64,000 bases of DNA from Mucilaginibacter sp. KACC 22773 (GTDB lineage Bacteria; Bacteroidota; Bacteroidia; Sphingobacteriales; Sphingobacteriaceae). This document shows, one piece after another, positions 46,378 through 54,545 of this stretch (its first letter is position 1; each line of letters opens with the position of its first letter). Under the pieces are notes generated by a model. It was not told the DNA's origin and did not search any database. It was given only the letters and a program-made list of their open reading frames with translations. The stretch covers positions 3,224,001-3,288,000 of the forward strand of contig NZ_CP117883.1 in the NCBI RefSeq assembly GCF_028736215.1, written 5' to 3'. Position numbers and translations under genes: made by a program.

Positions 46378-48756
46378 TCATTCACTTCTCAAACTATCTA
46401 CCGGGTTGGCAATCGCGGCTTTAACCGCCTGAAAGCTAACCGTAGCAAACGCAATTACAAGCGCTATTACTCCTGCCAATGCAAAAAACCACCAACCTAT
46501 AGCTATGCGGTATGCAAAGTCTTGCAACCATTTGTTCATTGCAAACCATGCCAGCGGAAATGCTATTAGCGATGAGATGATTACCAGCTGTAAAAACTCA
46601 ATAGACAACATATTTACTATGCCGGTTACAGAAGCACCAAATACTTTGCGAATACCAATTTCGCGGGTACGCTGTATGGTGCTGTATGATGCCAAACCAA
46701 ATAAGCCCATGCATGAAATACATATGGCCAGCACAGCAAAATACATAAACAGGTTGCCGAAATTAACCTGTGCTGTATACTGTTCATTAAATGTTTCGTC
46801 GACAAAAGCATAATTAAAAGGCCGTTCGGGCACCAACGTTTTCCATTTACTTTCAATTGCAGCTATAGTTGCAGAAATATTACTTGGTTGGATTTTAAGG
46901 GTAAACATGCTGGTGAGCTTCGGGTTAATACGCATGCATAAAGGTTGTATAGTTTCCTGTAGCGATTGAAAATGGAAGTTTTTTAGCACCCCGATTATTT
47001 TACCTGTTCGTTCATCCTGCGAAAAATTTCGGCCAATAGCTTCGGCCGGAGTTCGGTAGCCAAGAATTTTTGCAGCAGCTTCATTTATCACTATGGCTTG
47101 CGCGGTATCGGTACCAAACGATTTTGAAAATGTTCGCCCGGCGGCCAGTTTAATTTCAAATTGCGGAATGAAATCATAATCCACCTCATATAAATTAATA
47201 AGCATTTGCTGCATAGTGCCGGCCTTATTCTCTAACTTGCAATCGCGATTACCATTGCCAAAACCCGGAATGCCTCTGGAAGCAGTGGCTGATACTACAT
47301 TTGGAATTTTTTTTAACTCGTTCTTAATTAATTCCGCGCGGTGTCTTACCTCATTATCGTTATGAAAATTAACAACAAGCATCTGTTTTTTTTGAAAACC
47401 AAGTTTTTGGCTGCGCATATAGCTTAGTTGATTATAAACTATAACAGTACCTATAATAAGCACTATAGATATGGTAAATTGTGTTATAACCAATCCCTTA
47501 CGCAGTAAAATACCCCGTTTTGATTTGCTGAACCTCCCGTTTAGGGTAGCTATTGGCTTAAAACCCGAAAGTATCAATGCAGGGTATAAACCTGCTGTAA
47601 TGCCTATTCCAAACGCTACCATAAAAAGCCGGAATACGTAGCCATGCGAAAAGATACCGGGACTGATCACTTTGCCCGATAATTGGTTGTATATGGGTAA
47701 CAACGACTGGCTGAACAAAATCGACAGTAAAAAGGCGATCAAACAAATAATAACCGACTCAAATAAAAACTGAATAATCAATTGCGTCCTTGCGGCTCCA
47801 ACTACTTTGCGGATGCCTACCTCTTTAGCCCTTTCAGTGGCCCTCGCCGTGGTTAAATTGATAAAGTTGATACATGCAATAAGCAAGATAAATAAGGCGA
47901 TAAGTGAAAAGATACGAACATTATGTAAATCACCAGCGCCTCCTCTGTCTGCATCCATATAAACTTCCTTCAAAGGCTGCAGCACAAAACGATAGTCCGC
48001 ACCTTCTTTTTTATCAGCCGGGGTATAGTGTTTGTTGGCAAACGCAGATAACTGGCTTTGCAATTTGATATAGTCGTATCCTTTTGGCAGTTCGATATAA
48101 GTAGTGCAACCCATATCCGCCCAAACGGCTGCGCTGCCGGGATATAATTTTTGGCGTGTGGCAAATGAAAATGCCATATCAAAACTAAAATGTGAGTTTT
48201 GGGGTACATCTTTTACCACTGCGATAACAGACGCCGGGTACTTATCATTAAGCAGCAACGATTTACCAATTGGATTGGTGTTGCCAAAATATCTTTTGGC
48301 TGTAGTTTCTGTCATCACTAAAGTAAAGGGTGCCTTGAAACTTTCTTTTACCTCTCCCTTTACAACGGGCAAGGTGAATATTGTAAAAAGTGACGGATCA
48401 GCGAAAATGGCTTCGTCTTCCTGGAATTTCAATTCGCCATACTGCACCAAAAATTTTCCGCCGCCAACCCGGGCAATTGATTTTACTTCCGGGTAATCTT
48501 GCTGAAGTGAGGGCCCCATTTGTAAAAATGAAGATGAGGTTTTAATTGTTAAATCGGGATGTGTTATATCTGTTGAGACACGATAAATCTGGTCAAATTT
48601 TTCATTAAAGCTATCATAACTTAGCTCAAATTTTACATTTATGTAAATCAGGAAACAGGCTGTCATACCTATTGCCAGCCCCAGAACATTTATTATCGAG
48701 AAGCCTTTGTGTCTCCAAAGGCTTCTGCATGCAATTTTAATGTAGTTCCTGATCAT
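46378..48756 (-). CDS. ABC transporter permease P15, FtsX/MacB type
   Basis: 792 residues. Coupling motifs E-V-G-I-R-K-V-V-G-A (identical to P1) and E-I-G-I-R-K-V-F-G-A (699-708). Domain 1 shares with P1 the block R-V-x-G-G-x-F-L-V and later F-Q-E-(D/E)-x-x-I-F-A-D; domain 2 has R-G-I-P-G-F-G-N-G-N and G-V-L-K-N-F-H-F-Q-S-L. First permease after ATPase 2, so most likely the ancestral partner of that ATPase and the adaptor. Confidence 0.9.
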   Translation of the reverse strand: MIRNYIKIACRSLWRHKGFSIINVLGLAIGMTACFLIYINVKFELSYDSFNEKFDQIYRVSTDITHPDLTIKTSSSFLQMGPSLQQDYPEVKSIARVGGGKFLVQYGELKFQEDEAIFADPSLFTIFTLPVVKGEVKESFKAPFTLVMTETTAKRYFGNTNPIGKSLLLNDKYPASVIAVVKDVPQNSHFSFDMAFSFATRQKLYPGSAAVWADMGCTTYIELPKGYDYIKLQSQLSAFANKHYTPADKKEGADYRFVLQPLKEVYMDADRGGAGDLHNVRIFSLIALFILLIACINFINLTTARATERAKEVGIRKVVGAARTQLIIQFLFESVIICLIAFLLSILFSQSLLPIYNQLSGKVISPGIFSHGYVFRLFMVAFGIGITAGLYPALILSGFKPIATLNGRFSKSKRGILLRKGLVITQFTISIVLIIGTVIVYNQLSYMRSQKLGFQKKQMLVVNFHNDNEVRHRAELIKNELKKIPNVVSATASRGIPGFGNGNRDCKLENKAGTMQQMLINLYEVDYDFIPQFEIKLAAGRTFSKSFGTDTAQAIVINEAAAKILGYRTPAEAIGRNFSQDERTGKIIGVLKNFHFQSLQETIQPLCMRINPKLTSMFTLKIQPSNISATIAAIESKWKTLVPERPFNYAFVDETFNEQYTAQVNFGNLFMYFAVLAICISCMGLFGLASYSTIQRTREIGIRKVFGASVTGIVNMLSIEFLQLVIISSLIAFPLAWFAMNKWLQDFAYRIAIGWWFFALAGVIALVIAFATVSFQAVKAAIANPVDSLRSE

Positions 48757-49045
48757 ATTAATAGGTTCACTTTTGGTTCATTAATTCATTGGTAGTATCT
48801 GGTGGTTTATGGGTTCGCTTGTTCATTAGTTTTGATTGGGTGGTTTACTTATGGGCTCATGAGTAGCCGCCATAGCTGGCGTTAAGTCATAGCTACAAAA
48901 TCTAAAATTATCCCACGAATGAACTAATGAACCAGTGAACGATTAGGGGCAAAACAAGCTTACCCCTCCATCGCGGAGAGGTTAGCTTTTAACAACATTA
49001 ACTTATATAAACTATCTTTTTATTGGGGCAGACGACACTTTGGTT
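48757..49045. repeat. Intergenic repeats between ATPase 2 and P15
   Basis: 289 bp without a gene. Left part: TTCATTGG-family words, with GTTCATTAGTT (48821-48831) complementary to 48922-48932 and extra words to 48940. Right part: a hairpin CCCCTCC-ATCGC-GGAGAGG (48963-48981, one mismatch) and a second possible pairing AGGGG/CCCCT (48945-48949 with 48963-48967). The hairpin could act as terminator or attenuator between ATPase and permeases. Confidence 0.7.
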
Positions 49046-49723
49046 TTATACCATAATGTTTTCTACAACGGCCTGGCCGTCAAGTAACCTTATAATCCGG
49101 TGGCTGTAACGGGCATCATGCTCAGAGTGTGTAACCATGATGATGGTTGTACCCTGCTCGTTCAGGTCGGTTAACAGTTCCATTACATCATTACCATTGG
49201 TACTATCCAGGTTACCGGTAGGCTCATCCGCAAGGATCAGTTTTGGTTTGTTTACAACCGCGCGGGCAATGGCCACACGTTGTTGTTGACCGCCTGATAA
49301 CTGTTGCGGATAGTGGTTACGGCGGTGCATAATCTGCATTTTATCCAGCACCTCTTCTACTCTTTTTACACGCTCGGCCGATGGTACGCCGGTGTAAATC
49401 AACGGTAATTCAACGTTTTCAAACACGGTTAACTCGTCAATAAGATTAAAACTCTGGAAAACAAAGCCGATGTTGTGCTTGCGCAGGTCGGCGCGTTTAC
49501 GCTCGGTAAAATGGGCTACTTCAATATCGTTAAAAACGTAGCTGCCTTCATCCGGGTCGTCCAACATTCCCAGGATATTTAACAATGTTGATTTACCACA
49601 ACCAGACGGGCCCATTATGGCCACAAACTCGCCCGTTGCAATTTCAATTGATAGCTTGTTTAAGGCTATAGTCTCTACCTCTTCTGTGCGGTAAAATTTT
49701 TCGAGATTAGTAATTTTTATCAT
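49046..49723 (-). CDS. ABC transporter ATP-binding protein, LolD/MacB type (ATPase 2)
   Basis: 225 residues from the ATG at 49723, chosen because AGGAGG stands 5 bases before it; a start at 49741 would add six residues. Walker A G-P-S-G-C-G-K-S-T, Q-loop F-V-F-Q-S-F-N-L-I-D, signature L-S-G-G-Q-Q-Q-R-V-A-I-A-R, Walker B L-I-L-A-D-E-P-T-G-N-L-D-S and switch V-T-H-S are all canonical, unlike ATPase 1. It energises FtsX/MacB permeases. Second gene of the first unit, 136 bp after the adaptor gene. Confidence 0.92.
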   Translation of the reverse strand: MIKITNLEKFYRTEEVETIALNKLSIEIATGEFVAIMGPSGCGKSTLLNILGMLDDPDEGSYVFNDIEVAHFTERKRADLRKHNIGFVFQSFNLIDELTVFENVELPLIYTGVPSAERVKRVEEVLDKMQIMHRRNHYPQQLSGGQQQRVAIARAVVNKPKLILADEPTGNLDSTNGNDVMELLTDLNEQGTTIIMVTHSEHDARYSHRIIRLLDGQAVVENIMV

Positions 49724-49728
49724 TTGCC

Positions 49729-49734
49729 CCTCCT
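49729..49734 (-). promoter_or_regulatory. Strong Shine-Dalgarno site of ATPase 2
   Basis: AGGAGG, 5 bases before the ATG at 49723. Most genes here have no such site, as is usual in Bacteroidota, so it both fixes the start and hints at extra translation of the ATPase relative to its neighbours. Confidence 0.6.
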
Positions 49735-49859
49735 GAATCATCTGCCTTTCGGCAGACGATGTTTGTTTGATTTGGTTTATATTATTATTTATTAAATTAA
49801 TTATCTGTTTATATGACGTTTAGCATCAGCATTTCGTTGCAATAGCACGAGCAAAATAT

Positions 49860-51119
49860 CTATTTTTTGAGCACAAGTTCCTGTATGTCGCCATAAGTTT
49901 CATAGCTCGATGTAATTACCTTATCGCCAGGGTTTAAACCATCGGTTACCACAAAATAGTCAGGGCTTTGGCGGCCAAGCTGAATGTTTACTTTATAAGC
50001 TCGCTTACCGTCTTCTGCTACTTTAAATATCCAATTGCCACCGGTTTGCTGGAAAAAGCCACCTTTAGGCACAAGTACAGCTGTGGTTTCATCGCTTAAT
50101 GCAAGTCTTACTTGTAAAGTCTGATTTTTGCGGATTCCCTTGGGTACTTCGCCTACAAATTGCATATCAACCTGAAACCTACCTGTGCCCGCAATTACAG
50201 TTGTAAACACTTTTTTAATTACCAGATTGTAGTTTTTTTCAGCAAACTGGAAGTCACCTTTCAGGCCAACAAACACCCGGGATAAATAATGTTCATCTAT
50301 ATCAACCCTAACTTTATAACCCGATTGTACGTCAATCTGGCCTAAACGTACGCCTTTGGCTTTGCTTTGGCCTACTTCAGCATCAAGACTTGTCAACTGA
50401 CCATCTATAGGTGCCCTTAGTGTAAGGCTTGCGACCTTTTTACGCATTAGGGCCAATGCTGTCTTCATCTGGGCATAATGTTCCTGCGATTGCACCTCCT
50501 GCTGTTTAACCAATGTGGTATCCTGTTTTAATATCTGGATGGCAAGTTTCCTGCGGTTTACCTGGTATTCATAATTGTTTTTTGCCGATTGGTATTCCTG
50601 CAAACCCAACGCTTTTTGATCATAAAGCCTTTTATCTAAATCGTATATCCTTTTAGCTTCTTTATAAGCATTATCTACATCGGCCATTGTGTTTAATTTG
50701 TTAATGGTGGCCTGGTTGGCGTTGTTATGTGAAATTTGCATTTGGGTCTGCTCTGCAAATACCTGCGATTCCTGAGCAGCCAGACTTAGCTCTTCATCAA
50801 CGTTACTTAGTTTCAATATCGGATCGCCTTTTTTAAGCATGTCACCATCTTCAACATAACGCTCTTCAACCTCGCCGCCTTCTGTTGCGTCAAGAAAAAT
50901 GGTGGTCAATGGCATCACGGTACCGTTAACAGGTATAAACTCCTGGAACGGGCCTTTTGTTATAGTACTGATAGTTATGCGCTCTGTATCAACATCCAAT
51001 TTGCTTTTGCCCGATGTAAAATAAATACTGCCCCCTATTAATAAAATTATGCCTGCAATACCAGCAATAGTTAATATTCGTTTGCTGTTCCAGGTCTTTT
51101 TCTCAATTTTTCTGTCCAC
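49860..51119 (-). CDS. HlyD/MacA-type periplasmic adaptor (membrane fusion protein)
   Basis: 419 residues from a GTG at 51119; no ATG occurs before the membrane anchor. One N-terminal TM (15-34). Lipoyl half-domain around 70-105 (G-G-E-V-E-E-R-Y-V-E-D-G-D-M-L-K-K-G-D), coiled-coil hairpin about 105-225 rich in Gln/Glu/Lys, second lipoyl half L-R-A-P-I-D-G-Q-L (about 235-243), then beta-barrel and membrane-proximal domains. It should bridge inner-membrane permeases and TolC. Only one adaptor gene exists for fifteen permeases. First gene of the first transcription unit, behind copy D of the 39-bp element. Confidence 0.9.
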   Translation of the reverse strand: MDRKIEKKTWNSKRILTIAGIAGIILLIGGSIYFTSGKSKLDVDTERITISTITKGPFQEFIPVNGTVMPLTTIFLDATEGGEVEERYVEDGDMLKKGDPILKLSNVDEELSLAAQESQVFAEQTQMQISHNNANQATINKLNTMADVDNAYKEAKRIYDLDKRLYDQKALGLQEYQSAKNNYEYQVNRRKLAIQILKQDTTLVKQQEVQSQEHYAQMKTALALMRKKVASLTLRAPIDGQLTSLDAEVGQSKAKGVRLGQIDVQSGYKVRVDIDEHYLSRVFVGLKGDFQFAEKNYNLVIKKVFTTVIAGTGRFQVDMQFVGEVPKGIRKNQTLQVRLALSDETTAVLVPKGGFFQQTGGNWIFKVAEDGKRAYKVNIQLGRQSPDYFVVTDGLNPGDKVITSSYETYGDIQELVLKK

Positions 51120-51148
51120 TGTAGTTTATGATATTTTGAATAATGGTT

Positions 51149-51164
51149 ACAAAAACACATGCCA
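51149..51164 (-). promoter_or_regulatory. TGGCAT box, sigma-54-like element, adaptor unit
   Basis: Minus strand: TGGCATGTGTTTTTGT. Its -24 half is the best of the four (TGGCATG); the TTG of the -12 half is one base further away than in the consensus. 29 bp upstream of the GTG start and 52 bp downstream of the 39-bp element. Confidence 0.5.
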
Positions 51165-51216
51165 CAAATTAAAACACTGTTTTTCAATACATTAAATACA
51201 TATTACGTATTTAGGG

Positions 51217-51255
51217 CGTACGCTTCTGTTACATCAAGTGTACGGTAATGATACA
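51217..51255 (-). promoter_or_regulatory. 39-bp paired-dyad element, copy D
   Basis: Dyads at 51217-51233 (ending CGT in place of TGT at its outer side) and 51239-51255 (perfect). Proposed activating site for the adaptor-ATPase-P15-P12 unit. It is the copy nearest to the gene of the presumed regulator, about 550 bp away. Confidence 0.7.
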
Positions 51256-51305
51256 GTGTGCGCGAGTAGCGAATTGTGAGTGGTGAGTGGTTGGTTAATT
51301 TTCAA

Positions 51306-51499
51306 TTAAATAGAATTTATACATTCTTTCAATGCGCCGTTTCTGTTTATTTTAAATTGCCTTTCCCTGGAGGTACCCGCCGAAATGAGCACAAAACCAG
51401 TAGGTATTTCTTCAAGCCAGCTGCAAATGCATTGTTTTTCGCCCATTCTCCGTTATACCTTACCTTCCCGACAGAACAAATCTCAACACTACAAGCCAT
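51306..51499 (-). pseudogene. Possible decayed reading frame, no recognised family
   Basis: On the minus strand an ATG at 51499 opens a frame reading ...K-V-R-Y-N-G-E-W-A-K-N-N-A-F-A-A-G-L-K-K-Y, which after about residue 35 makes protein-like sense only in another frame (I-S-A-G-T-S-R-E-R-Q-F-K-I-N-R-N-G-A-L-K), ending at a stop at 51306-51308. One frameshift near 51385 would explain it. It is flanked by complementary repeat words. This could also be chance. Confidence 0.2.
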
Positions 51500-51664
51500 T
51501 GTCAATCATAACAAATATACCTCACAACTCACCATTCACAACTTACCGCTCATCATTTTTTGCCGGCCGTATAAAACTTAAGTATGCAATTATTAATTTG
51601 CAGAAAGTTTTGTTTGCTTCATGGTTCATTATTGATGGTTAATGGCAGGAGGTTTGTTGCAGCT

Positions 51665-51801
51665 GGTTCATGGATCATAGTTAATGGTTCATGGCTAAGA
51701 TTAGCAACTGCCGGTACTGTAACATTTACTGTTTAACAGGCGTCTGTCATATAACAATCAACAAAATAGGGCCATGAACCATGAACTATCAACTATGAAC
51801 C
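51665..51801. repeat. TTCATGG-family inverted repeat before the response regulator
   Basis: TGGTTCATGGC (51685-51695) pairs perfectly with 51771-51781; outward the arms continue with about 16 of 20 matches (51665-51684 against 51782-51801). The right arm stops 7 bases before the regulator ATG at 51809, so it would lie in the leader and could mask the start region. Confidence 0.75.
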
Positions 51802-51808
51802 TAAAAAC

Positions 51809-53167
51809 ATGATACTAAAAAAAGCTACTATTCTTATTGTTGATGACGACCCGGATGTACTAACTGCCGTAAAGCTGCTGTTAAAAACCCAGGCCGGCGA
51901 GGTAATAACCGAGAAAAACCCCGAAAACCTGAACTGGCTGCTGCAACGCAACGAGGTTGACCTGGTTTTGCTTGATATGAACTTTAACAGTGCCATTAAC
52001 ACCGGCAACGAAGGTTTGTACTGGCTGCGCAAAGTTAAAGACTGGAAGCCCAACGTTTGCGTAATTATGATAACCGCCTATGGCGATATCGACCTGGCCG
52101 TACGCTCATTAAAAGAAGGCGCCGACGACTTTGTGGTAAAACCATGGCATAACGAAAAGCTGATAGGCACTATAAAAGAGCTATTGGATAAAAAAGAAGG
52201 TGGCGCCAAAGCCACCAAAGCACCTGCGAAAAATACGGCCGGGGATACATCGATATTGGGCGAATCGGAAGTGATGCAGGATATTTTCCATAAAGTAAAT
52301 AAAATAGCCCCTACCGACGCCAATATTTTGCTGTTGGGCGAAAACGGCACAGGTAAAGATTTGATGGCCAAAGCCATTCACGAGCGCTCATTACGCGCCG
52401 ATAAGCCTTTTATTAAAGTTGATGTAGGCGCCCTTACCGATACCTTGTTTGAAAGCGAATTATTTGGCCACAAAAAAGGCGCTTTTACCGACGCGCGGGA
52501 AGACCGCGCCGGTCGTTTTGAAGATGCCGATGGCGGTACACTGTTTTTAGACGAGATTGGCAACATTAGCTTACAGCAACAGGCTAAATTACTAACCATA
52601 CTGCAAAACCGGCAAGTAACCCGGTTAGGGACCAATAAGGCGGTTGATGTAGATATCAGGCTGATATGTGCCACCAATGTACCGATGAGCGAACTGGCGA
52701 ATGAAAACCGTTTCAGGAAGGATTTAATTTACCGGATAAACACCGTAGAAATTAATATGCCACCCTTACGCCGCCGCAGCGAAGATATTGTGATTTTGGC
52801 CAGGCATTTTGCCAAATTGTATGCCGGCAAGTACCTTAAGGCTGCCGTTGATTTTGATGGCCCGGCTTTAACAAAATTAAAATCATACAATTACCCCGGT
52901 AATGTACGCGAGCTGCAATATACTATTGAACGCGCAGTTATTATGGCCGACGACAGTACGCTGAGGCCCGATGACCTTATCTTTTCAATACTGGAAACGC
53001 AAACGGATAACAACATCAATGATGATAACATTCAGTTGAGCACACTGGAGAAGAATGCTATTTTAAAAGTTATTGAAAAGCATAATGGCAACATTACCCG
53101 TGCCGCCAAAGAATTGGGATTAACCCGTACTGCCCTGTACCGCAGATTAAGCAAATATGATATTTAA
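51809..53167 (+). CDS. NtrC-family sigma-54-dependent response regulator
   Basis: 452 residues. Receiver domain 1-127 with acidic pocket Asp12/Asp13, phospho-acceptor Asp56, Thr89 and Lys111. AAA+ sigma-54 activation domain about 148-385: Walker A G-E-N-G-T-G-K-D (177-184), Walker B G-G-T-L-F-L-D-E-I (242-250), R-finger region R-F-R-K-D-L-I-Y-R. The sigma-54 contact loop reads G-A-F-T-D-A (224-229), with Asp where the classical loop has Gly. Fis-type HTH at about 415-449. It should bind enhancer-like sites and open sigma-54 promoters when phosphorylated. Divergent from the transporter array and overlapping its kinase gene by 11 bp; likely regulator of the four array promoters (inference). Confidence 0.92.
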   Translation: MILKKATILIVDDDPDVLTAVKLLLKTQAGEVITEKNPENLNWLLQRNEVDLVLLDMNFNSAINTGNEGLYWLRKVKDWKPNVCVIMITAYGDIDLAVRSLKEGADDFVVKPWHNEKLIGTIKELLDKKEGGAKATKAPAKNTAGDTSILGESEVMQDIFHKVNKIAPTDANILLLGENGTGKDLMAKAIHERSLRADKPFIKVDVGALTDTLFESELFGHKKGAFTDAREDRAGRFEDADGGTLFLDEIGNISLQQQAKLLTILQNRQVTRLGTNKAVDVDIRLICATNVPMSELANENRFRKDLIYRINTVEINMPPLRRRSEDIVILARHFAKLYAGKYLKAAVDFDGPALTKLKSYNYPGNVRELQYTIERAVIMADDSTLRPDDLIFSILETQTDNNINDDNIQLSTLEKNAILKVIEKHNGNITRAAKELGLTRTALYRRLSKYDI

Positions 53168-54506
53168 CCGTTACGAATGGCGGCTATTGCTGCGTGTGTT
53201 TTTGTTATTCCTGGCACTTACTGCCGCCGCTTATGTAACGGTTAAAGGCCAGCCGCTATACCTGGTGATATTCGTCCCCCTGGTAATTTACGCTGTGATA
53301 GAGATGATACGCTTTCAGAAAAAGGCGCAGGACGAGGTAAACCAGTTTGTCGAATCTATACACTACCGCGATTTCTCGCGCCATTTTGATGTGCGCAAGG
53401 CCCCAAACGAATTAAAGCCGTTACGCAAGGGCTTTAACGATATCAATACCACCTTTAAATTAATAAGCCGCGAACGCGAAACACAATACCATTACCTGCA
53501 AAAGATACTGGAGCTGGTAGATACGGGCATCCTATCGTATGAGGAAGATACCGGCACCATCAGCTGGATAAATGAGGCTTTTAAAAAACTACTCAGCATT
53601 CCCTACCTTAAAACTATCCAATCGCTCGAAAAACGGGAGCCGGCGCTTTACCATGAGTTACTTAAGCTAAAACCCGGGGAAAGCAATATCATCAGCATTA
53701 TCCGTAACCAGCAGATGGTAAAAATTTTAATAACATCCAGCATGATGCGCAGCGACGATAAGTTGTATAAACTACTGGCTTTTCAAAACGTGAGCGAAGC
53801 GCTGGACGAAACGGAATCAAAAGCATGGTCGAAATTACTGAACGTGATGACGCATGAGATTATGAACTCGGTTGCCCCAATTTCGTCATTGGCAGATACC
53901 TTGAAAAACCGGCTGCAAAGCCCCGAAATTACTGAAACGATGGAGGCTACCGAACTGGAGGACTTGGAGCTGGGTATAGATACCATTAAACGCCGCAGCG
54001 ACGGCTTGCTGAAGTTTACCGAAAGCTACCGCAGCCTGAACAAGATAACCAAGCTGGAGCGTGACAGGATACTGGTACGCAACCTGTTCGAGAACCTGAA
54101 CAGCCTGATGAAGCCAACGCTATCTAAAAAGAATATCGAGTTGGAAATTATACTGCGCGACCCTGCCCTGGCCATTGAGGCTGATATAAACCTGATAGAG
54201 CAGGTAATGATTAACCTGCTGGTGAATGCCATTGAAGCCGTTAAAGACCGCGATGAGCCCCGCATTACACTATCTGCCGAGGCGCAAAACAACAGCAAAA
54301 CCCTGGTTAAAATAACTGATAACGGTATGGGTATGCCGCACGAGTTGCTGGATAAAATTTTTATCCCCTTCTTCAGCACCAAAAAAACCGGCAGCGGTAT
54401 CGGGCTGAGTTTGTGTAAACAGATCATGCTGCTGCACAAAGGCAATATCCAGGTATTATCTACCGAGGGCAAGGGATCATCGTTTATATTGCAGTTTGTG
54501 CCGTAA
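53157..54506 (+). CDS. Sensor histidine kinase, NtrY-like
   Basis: 449 residues. Two closely spaced N-terminal TM segments (about 10-28 and 33-50) with only a few residues between, so almost no periplasmic sensor. Linker, then PAS-like domain about 105-212 (L-V-D-T-G-I-L-S-Y-E-E). H-box T-H-E-I-M-N-S-V-A-P with His233. ATPase domain: N-box Asn353/Asn357, G1 D-N-G-M-G-M (388-393), F-box F-I-P-F-F-S-T-K, G2 G-S-G-I-G-L-S-L (412-419). It should phosphorylate the regulator encoded immediately upstream (the genes overlap). The missing sensor loop suggests a membrane or cytoplasmic cue. Confidence 0.9.
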   Translation: MIFNRYEWRLLLRVFLLFLALTAAAYVTVKGQPLYLVIFVPLVIYAVIEMIRFQKKAQDEVNQFVESIHYRDFSRHFDVRKAPNELKPLRKGFNDINTTFKLISRERETQYHYLQKILELVDTGILSYEEDTGTISWINEAFKKLLSIPYLKTIQSLEKREPALYHELLKLKPGESNIISIIRNQQMVKILITSSMMRSDDKLYKLLAFQNVSEALDETESKAWSKLLNVMTHEIMNSVAPISSLADTLKNRLQSPEITETMEATELEDLELGIDTIKRRSDGLLKFTESYRSLNKITKLERDRILVRNLFENLNSLMKPTLSKKNIELEIILRDPALAIEADINLIEQVMINLLVNAIEAVKDRDEPRITLSAEAQNNSKTLVKITDNGMGMPHELLDKIFIPFFSTKKTGSGIGLSLCKQIMLLHKGNIQVLSTEGKGSSFILQFVP

Positions 54507-54520
54507 GGCGAGCCCCCTCC

Positions 54521-54543
54521 GCCCCCTGAAGGGGGAACTTTTT
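54521..54543 (+). terminator. Terminator-like hairpin after the kinase gene
   Basis: CCCCCTGAAGGGGG (54522-54535) followed by AACTTTTTG, 15 bp beyond the kinase stop. It is a compact stem with a short T-run. Confidence 0.65.
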
Positions 54544-54545
54544 GA

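Larger units (their letters stand above)
51120..51808. other. Divergent intergenic region between adaptor and response regulator
   Basis: 689 bp without an intact gene. From the adaptor side: TGGCAT box, 39-bp element copy D, GTGAGTGG-type words (51272-51292), a possible decayed reading frame on the minus strand (51306-51499), CTCACAACTCACC words (51522-51550) complementary to those at 51272, and a TTCATGG-family inverted repeat ending next to the regulator start. Confidence 0.8.

Noticed and set aside
10615..48756. Conserved permease tail N-P-V-x-S-L-R-S-E as a novel docking tag
   Set aside because: MacB/FtsX-family proteins in general end in a similar P-x-x-A-L-R-x-E tail, so it is a family trait and not special to this array.
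51276..51581. 101-residue open frame on the + strand between adaptor and regulator
   Set aside because: It begins in GTGAGTGG repeat words, resembles no known protein, and runs antisense to the possible remnant; treated as non-coding.
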